From Bugulina stolonifera (lineage: Eukaryota > Bryozoa > Gymnolaemata > Cheilostomatida > Bugulidae): DNA of 64,000 nucleotides. A model generated the notes under the pieces. The model did no database searches, had not been told where the DNA came from, and was given only the letters and a program-made list of their open reading frames with translations. The stretch is taken from assembly GCA_935421135.1 (NCBI GenBank), contig OW285189.1:5601072-5665071 (forward strand). The letters are read 5' to 3'. Shown piece by piece: positions 25,435-37,400 of the stretch (position 1 is the stretch's first letter; every line of letters starts with the position of its first letter). Made by a program: the position numbers and the translations under genes.

Positions 25435-25515
25435 CCTCAGTGGGATTCGAACTCGTGTTTCTATGCATGAAGACCAAGCACTCTACCAATTACGCTATAG
25501 AATCAGCAGTGGCTT
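25435..25515 (-). repeat. tRNA-like pseudogene or SINE head
   Basis: On the minus strand a box-A-like TAGCGTAATTGGTAGAGTG is followed by a box-B ACGAGTTCGAATCCC at tRNA spacing. The acceptor ends do not pair and the T stem has mismatches, so it is not an intact tRNA gene. Confidence 0.35.
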
Positions 25516-25799
25516 CACGCGAAAATTAGCCATCAATATAATGATACACATAGTAGCATCATTTTCATTAGAGTATGTTTATATCATGTGGGGCACGGTA
25601 ACTATACCTTCTGATATTAGCTTAATTTTTTCTTCTTTTAACAAAAAGTTCAGGCGGCTAGGGCCGCCTGAGCCGCCTAGATAGGTACGGCCATGTGTTA
25701 TTCTTTAAATAGTATAAGCAAGGAGTGTAGACCTGTATTATGATTATCATTGAGTATAAGCAAGGAGTATAGACCTGTATTATGATTATCATTGAGGAT

Positions 25800-25872
25800 A
25801 ACTAATAATTATAATTATTAATAATTGTTAATAATTATAATAATTATTATAATTATAATTATTAATTATACT
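25800..25872. repeat. (AAT/ATT)n simple sequence
   Basis: About 70 bases of AATAATTATAATTATT-type repeats. Just upstream, TATAAGCAAGGAGT..TAGACC..TGATTATCATTGAG occurs twice in tandem (about 25706-25800). Confidence 0.7.
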
Positions 25873-25984
25873 CACTCGTCGTTGATAGAACATTATATTG
25901 TCATATATTGTGCAAGTTGAATGCCTCATTACTAACAGTGTGCTACAGTGAAAGGTCAATACTATAGCATATTGCTGATTTACT

Positions 25985-26600
25985 TTTACTCGGGATCGCC
26001 AATTCTTATATCTCGGATCGTTCGAGGGAGGAAACTATTATGGTATACATTAGTTGTGGCAGAAATTGGTGTTAGTTCGCCTCTGGCTGCAGATCTAGTT
26101 GTAATGCTGTATGTGAGTGGCTTTCAACAATTTCATCGTAGCTAGAGGATAGTTTATTGTGGCTCTCTTCATCTTGGAGAATTTTGTGAAGTAATCTTAC
26201 TCGATGGTTTCGTCTCCTACACTCGAGGGGTACTAGTCCAAGAGATCTTTGGCTGCAGTGACACTTTCACGTCCCTTTAAATTACTGATGAAGCGAACTG
26301 CTTTACACTGAATTCTTTCTATGTATTCAATGGTCTGCTTACTTGTTGGATCCCACACGGTGTCTGCATACTCCAGGATCGGTCTACACAAACTAGTGTA
26401 TGCAAGTAATCGACTTTTGGTCGGTGCACAGTGTAGAGTATGTTTGATAGCTCCCAGTATCCTGCTTGCTTTGACTATTTTTTGAGCGATGTGTTGATCA
26501 AACTTCAGATCCTGTTGTAGGGTTATCCCAAGATAACGAGTTTTATCAGTCCAAGGAATCATAGTAGTCCCTAGTCTGTATGTTGGTAGTTGCTCACTGA
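25985..26600 (-). pseudogene. Non-LTR retrotransposon reverse-transcriptase C-terminal relic, copy 1
   Basis: Minus-strand 26233-26562 reads TRYLGITLQQDLKFDQHIAQ, then KASRILGAIKHTL, YTSLCRPILEYADTVWDP and IEYIERIQCKAVRFI. This is the thumb/connection region found at the end of jockey/CR1-type reverse transcriptases. The frame breaks near 26235. Further C-terminal sequence (LGLVPLECRRRNHRVRLLHK) continues in another frame to about 26090, where a stop follows. No catalytic domain or endonuclease is present, so this is a 5'-truncated dead copy. Confidence 0.7.
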
Positions 26601-26989
26601 CATTATAGTAAATTCAAATTGAAATTGAAATAAATTCAAATCTAATTTAAAATTAAGTTGTATTGCAAAAGTTGTATTTACAAAACCATGACAAGCATAA
26701 CATTAACATATTACACTAACTATATTTAGCTAGATTTTCACTGGTCCAGTTGTGAGTTGAATTCTAAATTGTCATTGTCTTGTGCCAACTGAATTGACTA
26801 GAAAGGCCAAATTAAATTCAAACTTAAATTAAACTGTAATATGCTTGAATACCTTTGAGAACAACAGAGAGCACTATTGAACAATAAATGTTAAAGAAGT
26901 GCCTCTTTTGAATAGAACAGTGTGCAGTATGATAAGGATTGTACCAGTGGTATCAGAAACTCCGATTTCATATTTTATTTTAACAGTTT

Positions 26990-27500
26990 GTCTATTTGTG
27001 TATTTGTACATATCTCCAGTAGCTTTTGGTAGAAAGCGGCTGTGGGATGATGCGTACACAGATCAAAGTTCTCCTCCAGCAGCAGATCTGGTAGTCATAG
27101 TTACATTTCTGTGATCTGCATAATCTCATCATACATTGCCAATGGAATTTTTATCAAGAGTGTTTGTCGATGTCTCATGCTTCGATCTGCAAGAGATTGA
27201 AAACCTCATTTAAATTCACCCTTGGTGATCCCCTTGCATTCTCTGACTTCACTTACAAATCTAATTTCATGGCCCTGTACCATTTCTATCAAGTCAATGT
27301 CTTTATTGAGTGAAGGATCCAACGCAATATCTGTGTATTTTAGTACAGAACAACAAGGCAAACGGGTTTTCCGGGCATGATGCAAGGTATGCTTTATAGT
27401 ACATATTACCTTAGATGCTTTCTTTCCTTTACTAGCACTATATGCTGATTCGATGTTAAGTCAGCATGCATTGTTGCTCCTAATAGCTTGGTGTTGCTGA
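26990..27500 (-). pseudogene. Non-LTR reverse-transcriptase relic, copy 2
   Basis: A second, more decayed copy of the relic at 25985-26600. Minus-strand fragments read LKYTDIALDPSLNKDIDLIE and HEIRFVSEVRECKGITK, aligning with LEYADTVWDP..IEYIERIQ..AVRFISNLKGRESVT of copy 1. The nucleotide block GTTCTCCTCCAGCAGCAGAT matches GTTCGCCTCTGGCTGCAGAT there. Same orientation, about 1 kb apart. Confidence 0.5.
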
Positions 27501-27580
27501 TCTAATCTACAGAAGATGTTCTAAGTTTGTATCGAGGTTTGGAATTCTGGTTAGTAGTGTTATATTACAGTAGAGACTAG

Positions 27581-27683
27581 GAATAAGAATAATAACATAA
27601 AATAATAGTTTTACTTTATTATTCTTATTCAAAGACTGACAGTTATTTTCTGCCAATAGGCAGAAAATAACTGTCAGTCTTTG
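27581..27683. repeat. Two abutting perfect hairpins
   Basis: GAATAAGAATAATAA (27581-27595) pairs exactly with TTATTATTCTTATTC (27616-27630). Immediately after it a 25-base arm (27630-27654, CAAAGACTGACAGTTATTTT...) pairs exactly with 27659-27683 around the 4-base loop AATA. No coding content. Confidence 0.7.
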
Positions 27684-28323
27684 AATTTTACAATATATAG
27701 GGTGGAGTTGTCTTCCATTGGCTGAACTGATGGAAATTTGGACGGTGCAACACCAATTGCGTTAAAAAGCACTAGTCTACACTGTTATTTAGATGACCAA
27801 ACACATTTGCAACAGCTGGTTGTGCCAATGGCAACTGCATCCAAATCTATCTTGTCCTAGTTATTATGAGGGACATCCGCAGACGTTGTAGCCACAGACC
27901 CAGCCATTGTAGTTTCATCTGCAGTTGAACAAGGAATTTCGGACTCCAATTTTTTTGCAGCAGTGTGATTGAATGGCAAGTTGAAGTTTTCAGGTCATGT
28001 GTATATTGCATCAATGTTAGTTTGGATTAGTGTAGCATCAGCATTGATAGAAGCACATTGGTATGGTAAGGTGTCTTCAGCATAGAGACTGACATGGCAT
28101 TTGACTACACATAGTCAATCATTGATGTAGCTGTATGAGGAATAAGACTGGTCCGAGTACAGCCCCCTATTGAACATCAAAGGTTACTGTTAATTGTGAT
28201 GAAGGGCATGGCATCCACAAATAACAATTTATTTTCTCTCTGACAAATACAAATAGTTATAATTGATTAGTTTAATAGTAACTATAGTAGGCATTTAATG
28301 ACAAAGACTCAATGAAGATATAT

Positions 28324-29046
28324 TGTAATGGTTTTTGGGTTTTGGTACTGTCGTCCTAAGACGACTCCAGAGTCCAAAATGAAGTGCCTATGAGTGGTGC
28401 TAGGCCTTCTCATTACATGAAAGATTAACAGGTACTAGTAGTCCAAGGACTACCAAAGACGACCCATATGATCCCGAGTCAATGCTGGTTTGCTATACTG
28501 AGAAAGAGAGTGATCCGACCTAGTAGGAAGTTCGGGTTGCAAGGTCGAAGACCCTAACAACTAGAATTACCTATCTACGAAGTGAAAGTCTCTATATATA
28601 AGTATAGAAGTGTCTTTATTGAGATCCAAGCATGAACGGAGACAACAATTCGAAAAACAATGCCCTTTATATAGTAATAGAACTTCCAGAGGAAGTTCCG
28701 GTAAAAAGGCCGACGTAGTGTCGTAAAAAGACGACGTAGGGTCGCCCGGAAATTGCGCAACAACATGGCGGCCGGAAGCCCGAGGGCCAACCCAAAGTAG
28801 GTCGGGTTTGACAAAAGATGTTTAAAATCATCTAGATCATATGCAAAATCAATATCAGGTATTTCTGAGAGGTCGGGCCTCTTTACATGGGTATAAAAAG
28901 GGTATAATGACTCAGTAATGCATATAAAAAGTGTACAGGTAACATTCAACTACATAGACAATGGGTCCAAGTAGATATAATGCAAGGGTAGGTACAATGT
29001 ATATAGTTAGTGTCATGTAGTCGGCAGGCTGTGCGTGACCACTACA
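28324..29046 (-). mobile_element. Probable solo LTR, minus orientation
   Basis: A 723-bp block, more GC-rich than its surroundings. On the minus strand it starts TGTAGTGGTCACGCACAGCC and ends CCATTACA, the TG...CA termini of an LTR, with short inverted ends. ATAT flanks both sides (28320-28323 and 29047-29050), a possible 4-bp target duplication. In the LTR direction, AATAAAG and a TATATATAG motif lie near the middle. The 124-codon frame inside (28575-28949) matches nothing I know. No internal retroviral-type genes are present. The AT-rich flanks make the target duplication weak evidence. Confidence 0.55.
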
Positions 29047-29462
29047 ATATTATAGTAAATGTTTTTTATGTGGCACAGCGTGACCAATTATTAGCCATGG
29101 CCCGAATTTTTCGTGATAAAGTTTACCTTCCAGTTCTTATAGGTACGGCAACCTGCTGCTAACCCACATACATGCACATCTTAATCTAATCTTTATCTAC
29201 ACTGTACATGTCATGAGAACGTACTAGAAGCCACATATTTAATAATCGCTGTTGACATATACCCTCCTCCTTTTCCCCATGGATAGATTGAGCTACATTT
29301 TTATTTCCACCACAAGATTTTACTCTGGATATAGTCTGAATTGCAACGCATCTGAATTGAGGATGCTTACCCTGTGTGGTTAGACTCGAGTTGAACCATC
29401 TTAAATAGAAGGTGCTAGCTGATACATTTTCTATAGTTCTTAAATCATTCTTGTTTTTGTAG

Positions 29463-32400
29463 ATGAGATTATCGCTGTGTATATTCCATCCACAAGTATT
29501 GAAACATCAAACTTCTAAGCGATCATTGCTCTCTGTTCAGTGCTGTAGAAGAACCATGTCAACATATTCTAAAGATATGAGGCTAGACAAGTGGTACAAA
29601 ACGTTGCCATTATGTTTTGGTATACACAGTAGAAATGTGGAAATAGTGAAAGAACCTTGCACAATGTATGAAAGAATAATAGTAAGTATACTGCAGACTA
29701 ATTTAAATGGATAGAATTAAATAAATGCAATGTGAAGATGGTAAACTGCACTTATCTGTACAATACTCCAGAGCTTCGTGCTTCAGTTGTAGCCTACAAC
29801 TTTACTAATGATTGCAGAAGCACGAAACTCTGGAGTATTGTACAGATAGGTGCAGTTTACCATATTAACATAGCATTTATTTAGTCCTATCTATTTAAAT
29901 TAGGCTAATTTTAGCTCCGCTGTAATGTAATTATTTATATATAGTGTAGAACACTATATTTAATGTCTACATCTTACATTTACACAAAACACTTGTGAGT
30001 AAAACTAGAGTAAGTGTGCTGTATGTATTCGGAGTATCCAGAAATGTTGTACAGAATATTGTAGTGGAACTTGTAAATGATGCTTCCTTCTTCCTGTACA
30101 AAAATTTTTTCAACTTCTCAGAATATTTTCTGAATATATGTTTATGTTTCTGAGTAAAGAATCGCTGACTCGAAATCTTTGTGCCGTTATGTTTCGCATT
30201 GTTATCAACTTTTAGGAAAATATAAAATTATCTAAAACAAGGATTGGTATGGCATCACTATATCTCGGCAATGGCAAACTGGAAATGGCATTGGTATCAC
30301 ATCTCAAAGAGGCTCTTGAATCAAACAGTGATCTCAAAACGCACGTGTTATTAGACTTTACTAGAGGGTCACGTGGGGAGAACAACTCCCGGACTATGCT
30401 ACTACCTTGTCTACAGAGATACGCTGACCGAATGACCCTTTCCCTTTATCACACTCCTAACCTTAGAGGAATCATGAAGAGATTTCTACCTGACAGGTTT
30501 AATGAGCTACTTGGACTTCAGCATATGAAGGCATATATATTCGATGACACTTTAATACTCAGCGGGTACGTATAGCACTTCCTGTTTGCATGTCACTTTC
30601 TGTTTAATATATTGTCACATGCTGAGGAATTGTGGGTGTAGCTGGCTTATTAGGCAACTCCTAGAACTAAGTCTACGCTTCCAATCTGGTCGGCTCCAAC
30701 GATGGAAAATTTATTGTATTTACACAGAATCATGATAATGATGTTTGGGTTTAACGTATATAAGTACTGCATACTTTAGGGCCAACCTCAGCAACGACTA
30801 TTTCACTAATCGGCAAGACAGATGTATTGTTATCAAGGATAGCCCTAAACTCTGTGACTATTTCTACTCACTTATTGAGACGGTATCAGGCTTCTCGTAC
30901 CAGGTGGATGGTAAGAATGAGGCTGCCCTTAACCACTCATGTGTAGGAAACCCAACAGAAAGTAAGTCTGTGTGATGATGTTGTACAAGTCTATTATATT
31001 ATACCAGGGCAACTATGGCTGATGATATACATGTAGTTATTATATTGGTAGGGAATCTGTTATCAATATGAAACTAGAATATTTCGGATTATATTCATCA
31101 ATTGGTCACGCATTATACAAGTATAATCACCAGCGGGCAGCTCTCATCACAATGGTCAGTATTATGGCATATTGAGTGTAAGTCTTCTTGTTGAACTTCT
31201 TGTCTATCAATGATGATTGAGTGCAGTTAGGAATGAAATCCTAATCTATTGCAGATTCCGAGACAACAAGATTTGTAGACCATGCTACCTCCAAAGTACA
31301 AGAGTTTATATCAGCGAATAGCCAGGGTACTGTAGACTGTAGTGCAGATGTTGATACATGGGTCTACCCCCTCATACAGATGGGTTCCTTCAATATCAGG
31401 CAGGATGAAGAGGCTATGAGAGACTTTCTATCATCGGACAGTCCGTCTAGTAGTACATACCTCTCTACGGCATACTTCAATCCGTCTGCTGAGTATATAG
31501 ACCTTATAACTACACAGTGTAAAGGGGAATATCATCTACTGACTGCTTCACCACAGGTTGGTATTGGTATCATTTGAATGTTAATGATATGGTATTACTA
31601 TTATGTGCGTGTCAGGTGTGATAATATGTATGTGTTTATAGCGTGTTGTTCAACTGTATGGATAGTGTGTGTGGTGTGTGTACGCTTAATAGTTGTTCAT
31701 ACATGTACATCAGTTTCCCATCCTTTGTAGCTATTACCATTGTAGATATTATTATTTTTCCCACTGTCTAACATGTATAGTATATGAAAAGTAGAGAGTC
31801 CATGACTAAGCAACTGAGTTACAGGGTTGATAACTTCCCATGTCATGTGATCTCAGCATTGTTTACTGACTTTCGATAGGCTAATGGGTTCTTAAATGCC
31901 AAGGGAATTGCTGGTTATATACCGATGGGGTACAGATGGCATGAGAAACTATTTCTCAGTGGTATTAGTAAACATGCTCAAGATGAGAGAGTGAAGCTTT
32001 ATGAATACACAAGGAAGAACTGGACCTTCCATTCCAAGGGATTATGGTATTACCCGAATAAGTCAGCGCTGCCGTCCATGACTATCATCGGTTCCTCTAA
32101 CTTTGGTAAGCGCTTTAACATATCTGTGCCATTACTCTTACAATGTAGTTTAGTTTGCTATGCTGATACTGTTCTGTATTAGGCACTAAAAGTAGCAAAG
32201 TATTATGTGAACAGCAAAGCTTTACGATTTGTTAGTTGTGAACAGGAATAAGGATTTTTATTATTCTATAAATTACTCATGTTTGACCTCATGTGTGAGT
32301 ATGCCTTGTTTAGACCAGAAGTCAGGTCTTTGTTAGTTGCCTGTGCAACTCATTTTAAGATCCTATGTTATTGATGTGAATGAACTCGTTGTTGCTGATA

Positions 32401-32685
32401 GCATGTTTTTTCTCATGACTCCACTATTATTCTTGTGTCTACTCCTCCCTCACCTGACTCATCATATTATTATGTTTCTTAGGCTACAGGTCTGTGAACT
32501 TAGACTTAGAGACTCAAATAGTTCTTCATACAGACAACCCAGAGCTACAGCGTAGTCTACACACAGAGAAGGAACAGCTGTATTCTCGCTCTCAACTCGT
32601 AGATGGTGAAACCTTGTCAGCTAAGGATGAAAATATGCCACTATGGACAAGATTAGTCGCCATATTTGGTCGATACTATTTTTAA
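29463..32685 (+). CDS. PGS1: Mitochondrial phosphatidylglycerophosphate synthase PGS1
   Basis: Six exons: 29463-29681, 30216-30565, 30780-30961, 31255-31556, 31880-32105, 32483-32685; 493 codons plus stop. The enzyme joins CDP-diacylglycerol and glycerol-3-phosphate to make phosphatidylglycerophosphate, the committed step of cardiolipin synthesis, in mitochondria. It belongs to the phospholipase D superfamily. The first motif is HMKAYIFDD (His176, Lys178, Asp183), followed by LSGANLSNDYFTNRQDR. The second is FHSKGLWYY (His402, Lys404), followed by IIGSSNFGYRSV. Both fit the animal family, including the lack of the usual Asp in the second motif. The N-terminus is basic with almost no acidic residues over about 35 residues, fitting a mitochondrial presequence. 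The ATG follows an acceptor-like TTTGTAG, so a non-coding 5' exon is likely. AATAAA at 32711. Confidence 0.93.
29697..29906. mobile_element. Long inverted repeat in PGS1 intron 1
   Basis: Arms of about 88 bp (29697-29784 and 29818-29906) pair with roughly 90% identity. The inner 47 bases, starting ATGGTAAACTGCACTTATCT, have only about three mismatches. The outer parts share CTAATTTAAAT and TAAATAAATGC. The element lies just 15 bases inside the intron donor. It is probably a MITE; a transcript would form a long hairpin. Confidence 0.65.
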
Positions 32686-32716
32686 TGTGTGAAGTTATAA
32701 TACATATTATAATAAA

Positions 32717-34416
32717 GAATCACTAATCATAATATTGTATTTGCTTGATTCAACAGTTACAAAATCTAGAATTGATTCAAATTGACTCAGAAGAAGTGAA
32801 AGGCTGCATAGCATGGTGGTAGGGCTCAAGGTTTTGCTCAATGTGTAGCCTATACTGCCTATTTGTCTAGTATTGAGTATACTAGTACACAACATCTTTG
32901 TGATTGTATACATTACTTAGTCACTATGATATGTGTACACATATACAGTATATACAGCATGCACCCTATACTACATGTATATCAGATTTTTTAAATTTTT
33001 TAAAATGCAGCTGTTATCACTTTGGTGTCAGCTATCTTTTCTCTTGGTTCAGGTACATACCAAGTTTCAATTTTGGTTAAACACTTTGTCTCCTATATGC
33101 TATAAGTGTCAAGTGACCGTTGGATTAGTTCAGTTGCGCCTAGTGCTCGGATTTAATGAGATATTCGATAATTAAAACTGCCTATGTAAGGTAGCAAAGC
33201 TACATGAAAGTGGTAAACCGATTATGATTGGTATTATCTGAGAGTTGTCCTCCTTATAATCACTGGTATTGGACAGACAACTCTTAACAGAAAATTTAGT
33301 AACATGCGAGATTATTGTACTCGTTACAATAATGCCAATAAGCCTGCACGGAAAGATCGCATCAATTTGCCACCCGGTAGACTTTATGATCACTGGCTAT
33401 TCTTTGGTTCGTGTTGCCTGGCGATGGCAAACTGAGCCTATTTCCAGTGTTTCAGAACAGCAAACTTGAAGTCAGCAGAATACCATTATTCAATTACACT
33501 CACCGCCTCAGATAAAACTAATTCGCTAAAAGTGAGTAACTAACAAGTGTACAAATGTATACATGCTGTACTTCCAAAACAAAAATGGGATTGCTGTTTG
33601 TGTAAGGAAAAAACATGACTACGTTATAATATTATAAATTATAGAAGTAAAACGCTATTCTATCTTCATTCATAGTAAAAATTAGTAAGGGAGTATCAGT
33701 ATACTTTTCTGTGGTAAACATTTAAAATATTTAAATTTATTTAGTTATTTTCATTAGAATATTGTGTGAAAGATTATGATGTACGACTTTTTGTATATAC
33801 ATGTAGATAAGAAGAGTGAGGTAACATACAAGATATTTGGTATTGATACTATTCCATACATAATTAAATATTCATTTTTTTCTCTTCTCCCTTTCTTGAT
33901 GTATGGCTTCTTTTGTTCTTCTTTTTGCAAAAGTTTTCAATATGAAAAACAAAAACATGATACTGATATTTATTACATGTACACTATGTTATATTGCACA
34001 TTAAATAAAGTTATAATGTATATATATAATTACATAATATGCAATTACATATAATTACTACTACCTCAATGATGCATCTTATCTTTTTATTATTGAAAAT
34101 TAATTTTATTTTATTTATGTAAGTTATGTAGAAAGGTTTATGTAAAGTATGCAGATTTAGATGGTATGACTGATTGACCTGACCAATTAATATACTTTAT
34201 ATAAAAACCATAAAGTACATAAAATGAAGGAGTAAAAGAAATACTTACTGTCTATATCTTAATAACAGCACATCTCAGCATACAGGCTGATAGAACTAAC
34301 TACATGATCGAACATTGTTCTCACCATTGCATTATAAAATAATTTCACGGTTAAATAGAATGCAGTAATTCACCTAGATACACGGCTGCTATATGATACA
34401 GGTTGTTTGAGTAATC
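32717..34416. other. Intergenic stretch between PGS1 and IQCH
   Basis: AT-rich, no gene recognised. Short open frames (for example 33776-34054) are low-complexity. The end presumably contains the IQCH promoter, but I see no distinctive element. Confidence 0.45.
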
Positions 34417-37400
34417 ATGTCATCAGAGAACATTCTCTCTGAAGGAGGGAAGGACATAACAGGAGTGAATCCTCATCAAGTAGGAGACATTCTTATCAAG
34501 GTAAGCTGATACAGAAATATTATTCCGATTGGTGGGAAATGGCCAACTTACCATCACCATGAATCTTATTCACATATCATTTTAATCCGTCATTTGATTG
34601 GTTGGATCTACATGTTTGACTTCCACTGTATAATATTGTCCAAAAGTAAAATATTCTTACTGTTTTATTTATAATGCATTTCACGACCAGTCTATTAAAT
34701 TTTAGATGTATATTTTGAATAGGTCCATGAAGATCTTCTGCATATTAAAGAGCAGTTAGTGAGCAGTGGTCAGTCTGACATCTCTATCATCCAGAGTGCT
34801 ATTGAGAAAACTGAGTCCAGCATAAAGGTATGTCTGTTATTTGCAGTTGGTGTGTCATATAATATATATGTCTCAAACCAGGTCTATATTTTGATATATA
34901 TTTTTCTCTGTTTGTTTTTATATCAGCATATTATTTTTTATTGAAATTTGAACTCAAATACATCTTGAGAGTGAGAATTATCCTCTCACGCTCTGAAGCT
35001 CGTATATTGCACATGCAATAGTCTCTCATTAACTAAGAGTTTACTTTACAGCAACAAACAGCCAATGTGCTCAATGTCATTAACAATCAAGTCAAGTCTT
35101 TGCCTTCACTTCAAGAACAGGCAACCTCAGGATTAGGAGTAATCAGTGAGCCATCATGGGAAGCACAAGTATCACAGGGGGTGCTGGCTGGCAGTGGTTC
35201 TTCAATGGTGCCCCGACTAAGGGACAGGTTAGCAGTATCTCAATGGTGTATTATAGGCTAAAATATTCTCAACCCACAAATTGAAGTTGTTTACTGATTC
35301 TCTTTAGAGAGAAATTTGTGAAAGACATCGATCAAAACAACAAAGTCAAAAATCCAAGTGTCCACTCATACTGTTTAACAACTGATATGCTGAAAGCATT
35401 ATACTTTTTCTTCACTTTCATCTCTTTTACAGCCATCATTTCTTATAATGTAGAAGCTATGTTAAACACGATCTAAGAAAAGTTCATGTACTTTCACACT
35501 TCTAGTTTTTGAGTATTGTAGAACTTTCTACTCTTATAAATGAGATGAAAAACTCCTATTAACCTACACTATTGCCTGCTACTATTTGTTGTTATAATAG
35601 TATAGTTCCTGCAAGATGATGCCACCATCCTACAGTCGTATACACCAGTACATTTAAGAGATATGCTATAATGCATTATGTATGCAGTCATAATTTTCAA
35701 ATTTTAGACCAAGCAACTTGTCTAGCAGAAACAAAAACCAATACAGTTTTACACCAGCAGAAAAACATAAACTAAAGATGGCGCAGAAATCTATATTTAA
35801 CCCACAGAATGAGCTAACTCGTCAGACAATGAATGACAGCTACGGACTGCAACTACCTTTGATAAATGACCCAACTCATCGGAAAGTGAGTGAGGAAGTG
35901 TAATTGTATAGTTTTACATAGTAACTTTATGCATGTATATATTGTTATAGGCTAGACTAACAGGCATGGTGAATAACTGCTATGCTGCTATAATTATAGA
36001 ACTACACTGTTTTATAAGCCTTTTTCGTCAACTCATCTATTATATCTGCTTACAGAAAGCCGTACCACAAAGGCTTGTGTTAGGATCAAACGTTGAGCCT
36101 CTCGCAGCTTTGCCTGCTGCAAACAGGAAGGATCCACAGTTGGCTCCGCCTGCAATCACAGAGGAAGACGCTCGCCATGGGATACTGAGTCTTCTGGAGA
36201 GAGGACTGATTCCTCCTGGAGCTGAACTCTCTTTCCAACCCTCTCCAGTTAAACACAAACTCGCTCAGATATACTCAGCTGAAGACAAAAAACAAGAAAC
36301 TTTGGCCATCGCTGGTTGGTATTACTAGTTAGTACAATCATGTAGATTTAATATCACGAGTTAATAATTAGTGTAACTAGTTATAGTTAGTATTACTTGG
36401 GAGTAGTCAGTATTACTAGTTGTTAGTTAGTATTACTCGTTAGTAGATTTAATATCACTAGTTGGTAGTTAGTATTACTCGCTACTAATCAGTATTACTA
36501 CATGTAGTTAGTAGATTTAATATTAGTAGTGAAAGTGGCTTGTGTTACTAGTTAGTCAAGGTTCAGAGGTATACAGTAGTGATTGTATATATTATACATG
36601 TAGATGGCTCATCATACAACTTGGCAAGTGTGAAGCTGGATGCTAGTGTAAAAGCCAACAGTAACTCTGTGCACGGTAGTTCAATTGCTGACGTAGAACA
36701 GAACGTAGCTCAACGGACTTCTTCAATTACAAAAGACATGCAGATGAAGCAGAAGAGCATTCACATGCCCAGGACAAGCGTGCCCCAGAAGACACTTGAA
36801 CTGCAGATACAGCCAGGGGTAATACTTTGTAGTTTATATCTCTCGTTTCTATGTTCATGTGCAAACCTTCATGTCATATGGTACCTACATTACCTGTACG
36901 GCTGTAGATAAGGATATAAAATACGTTCACCTCAGTTCTTGAGTCTGCCATGGGTCAAGTCGAATGTATCTTGTAAATACTCGTTCTTCCATTGATAATT
37001 GACATTCTTATGCTGCAATGAGGTCTAGTTAAAACTCACATGTACACCAATGATGGTTCATTTACTAAAGTAATCTCATATGTAAGCTATCATATCTTGC
37101 TATTCATTCCTAGCTGGAGAGTCGAGAGAGCATGACTCCATGTCTACCTGCTATAGATAACTCGGCAGGTTTACTTATGCTCGAATTCTTTAACAAGGTA
37201 TTACAGAAACTGCGTAAACACATGTGGATATCTTTCAACACAACAGTTGTTTAGGCACCTGATTGGGTTATATTTCATAGCTGAACACTTAGTTGTAGGC
37301 ATCCATGTCCACTCTTATGTTTATGATTTATCTACATCACATATATTCTTTCTTAAGTTGCCTCTGTTTCACATTTCTCTGCGCATTTTTCAGAAGCGCA

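Noticed and set aside
25435..25515. Functional tRNA gene
   Set aside because: Box A and B are present but the acceptor stem does not pair and the T stem is mismatched.
28575..28949. 124-codon minus-strand open frame as a gene
   Set aside because: It lies inside the probable solo LTR, resembles no family and has no gene context.
29097..29145. ATG-led segment (MARIFRDKVYLPVLI) as the first PGS1 exon
   Set aside because: Splicing its donor (AG|GTACGG) to the exon at 29463 gives a frame that stops early; the ATG at 29463 is in frame.
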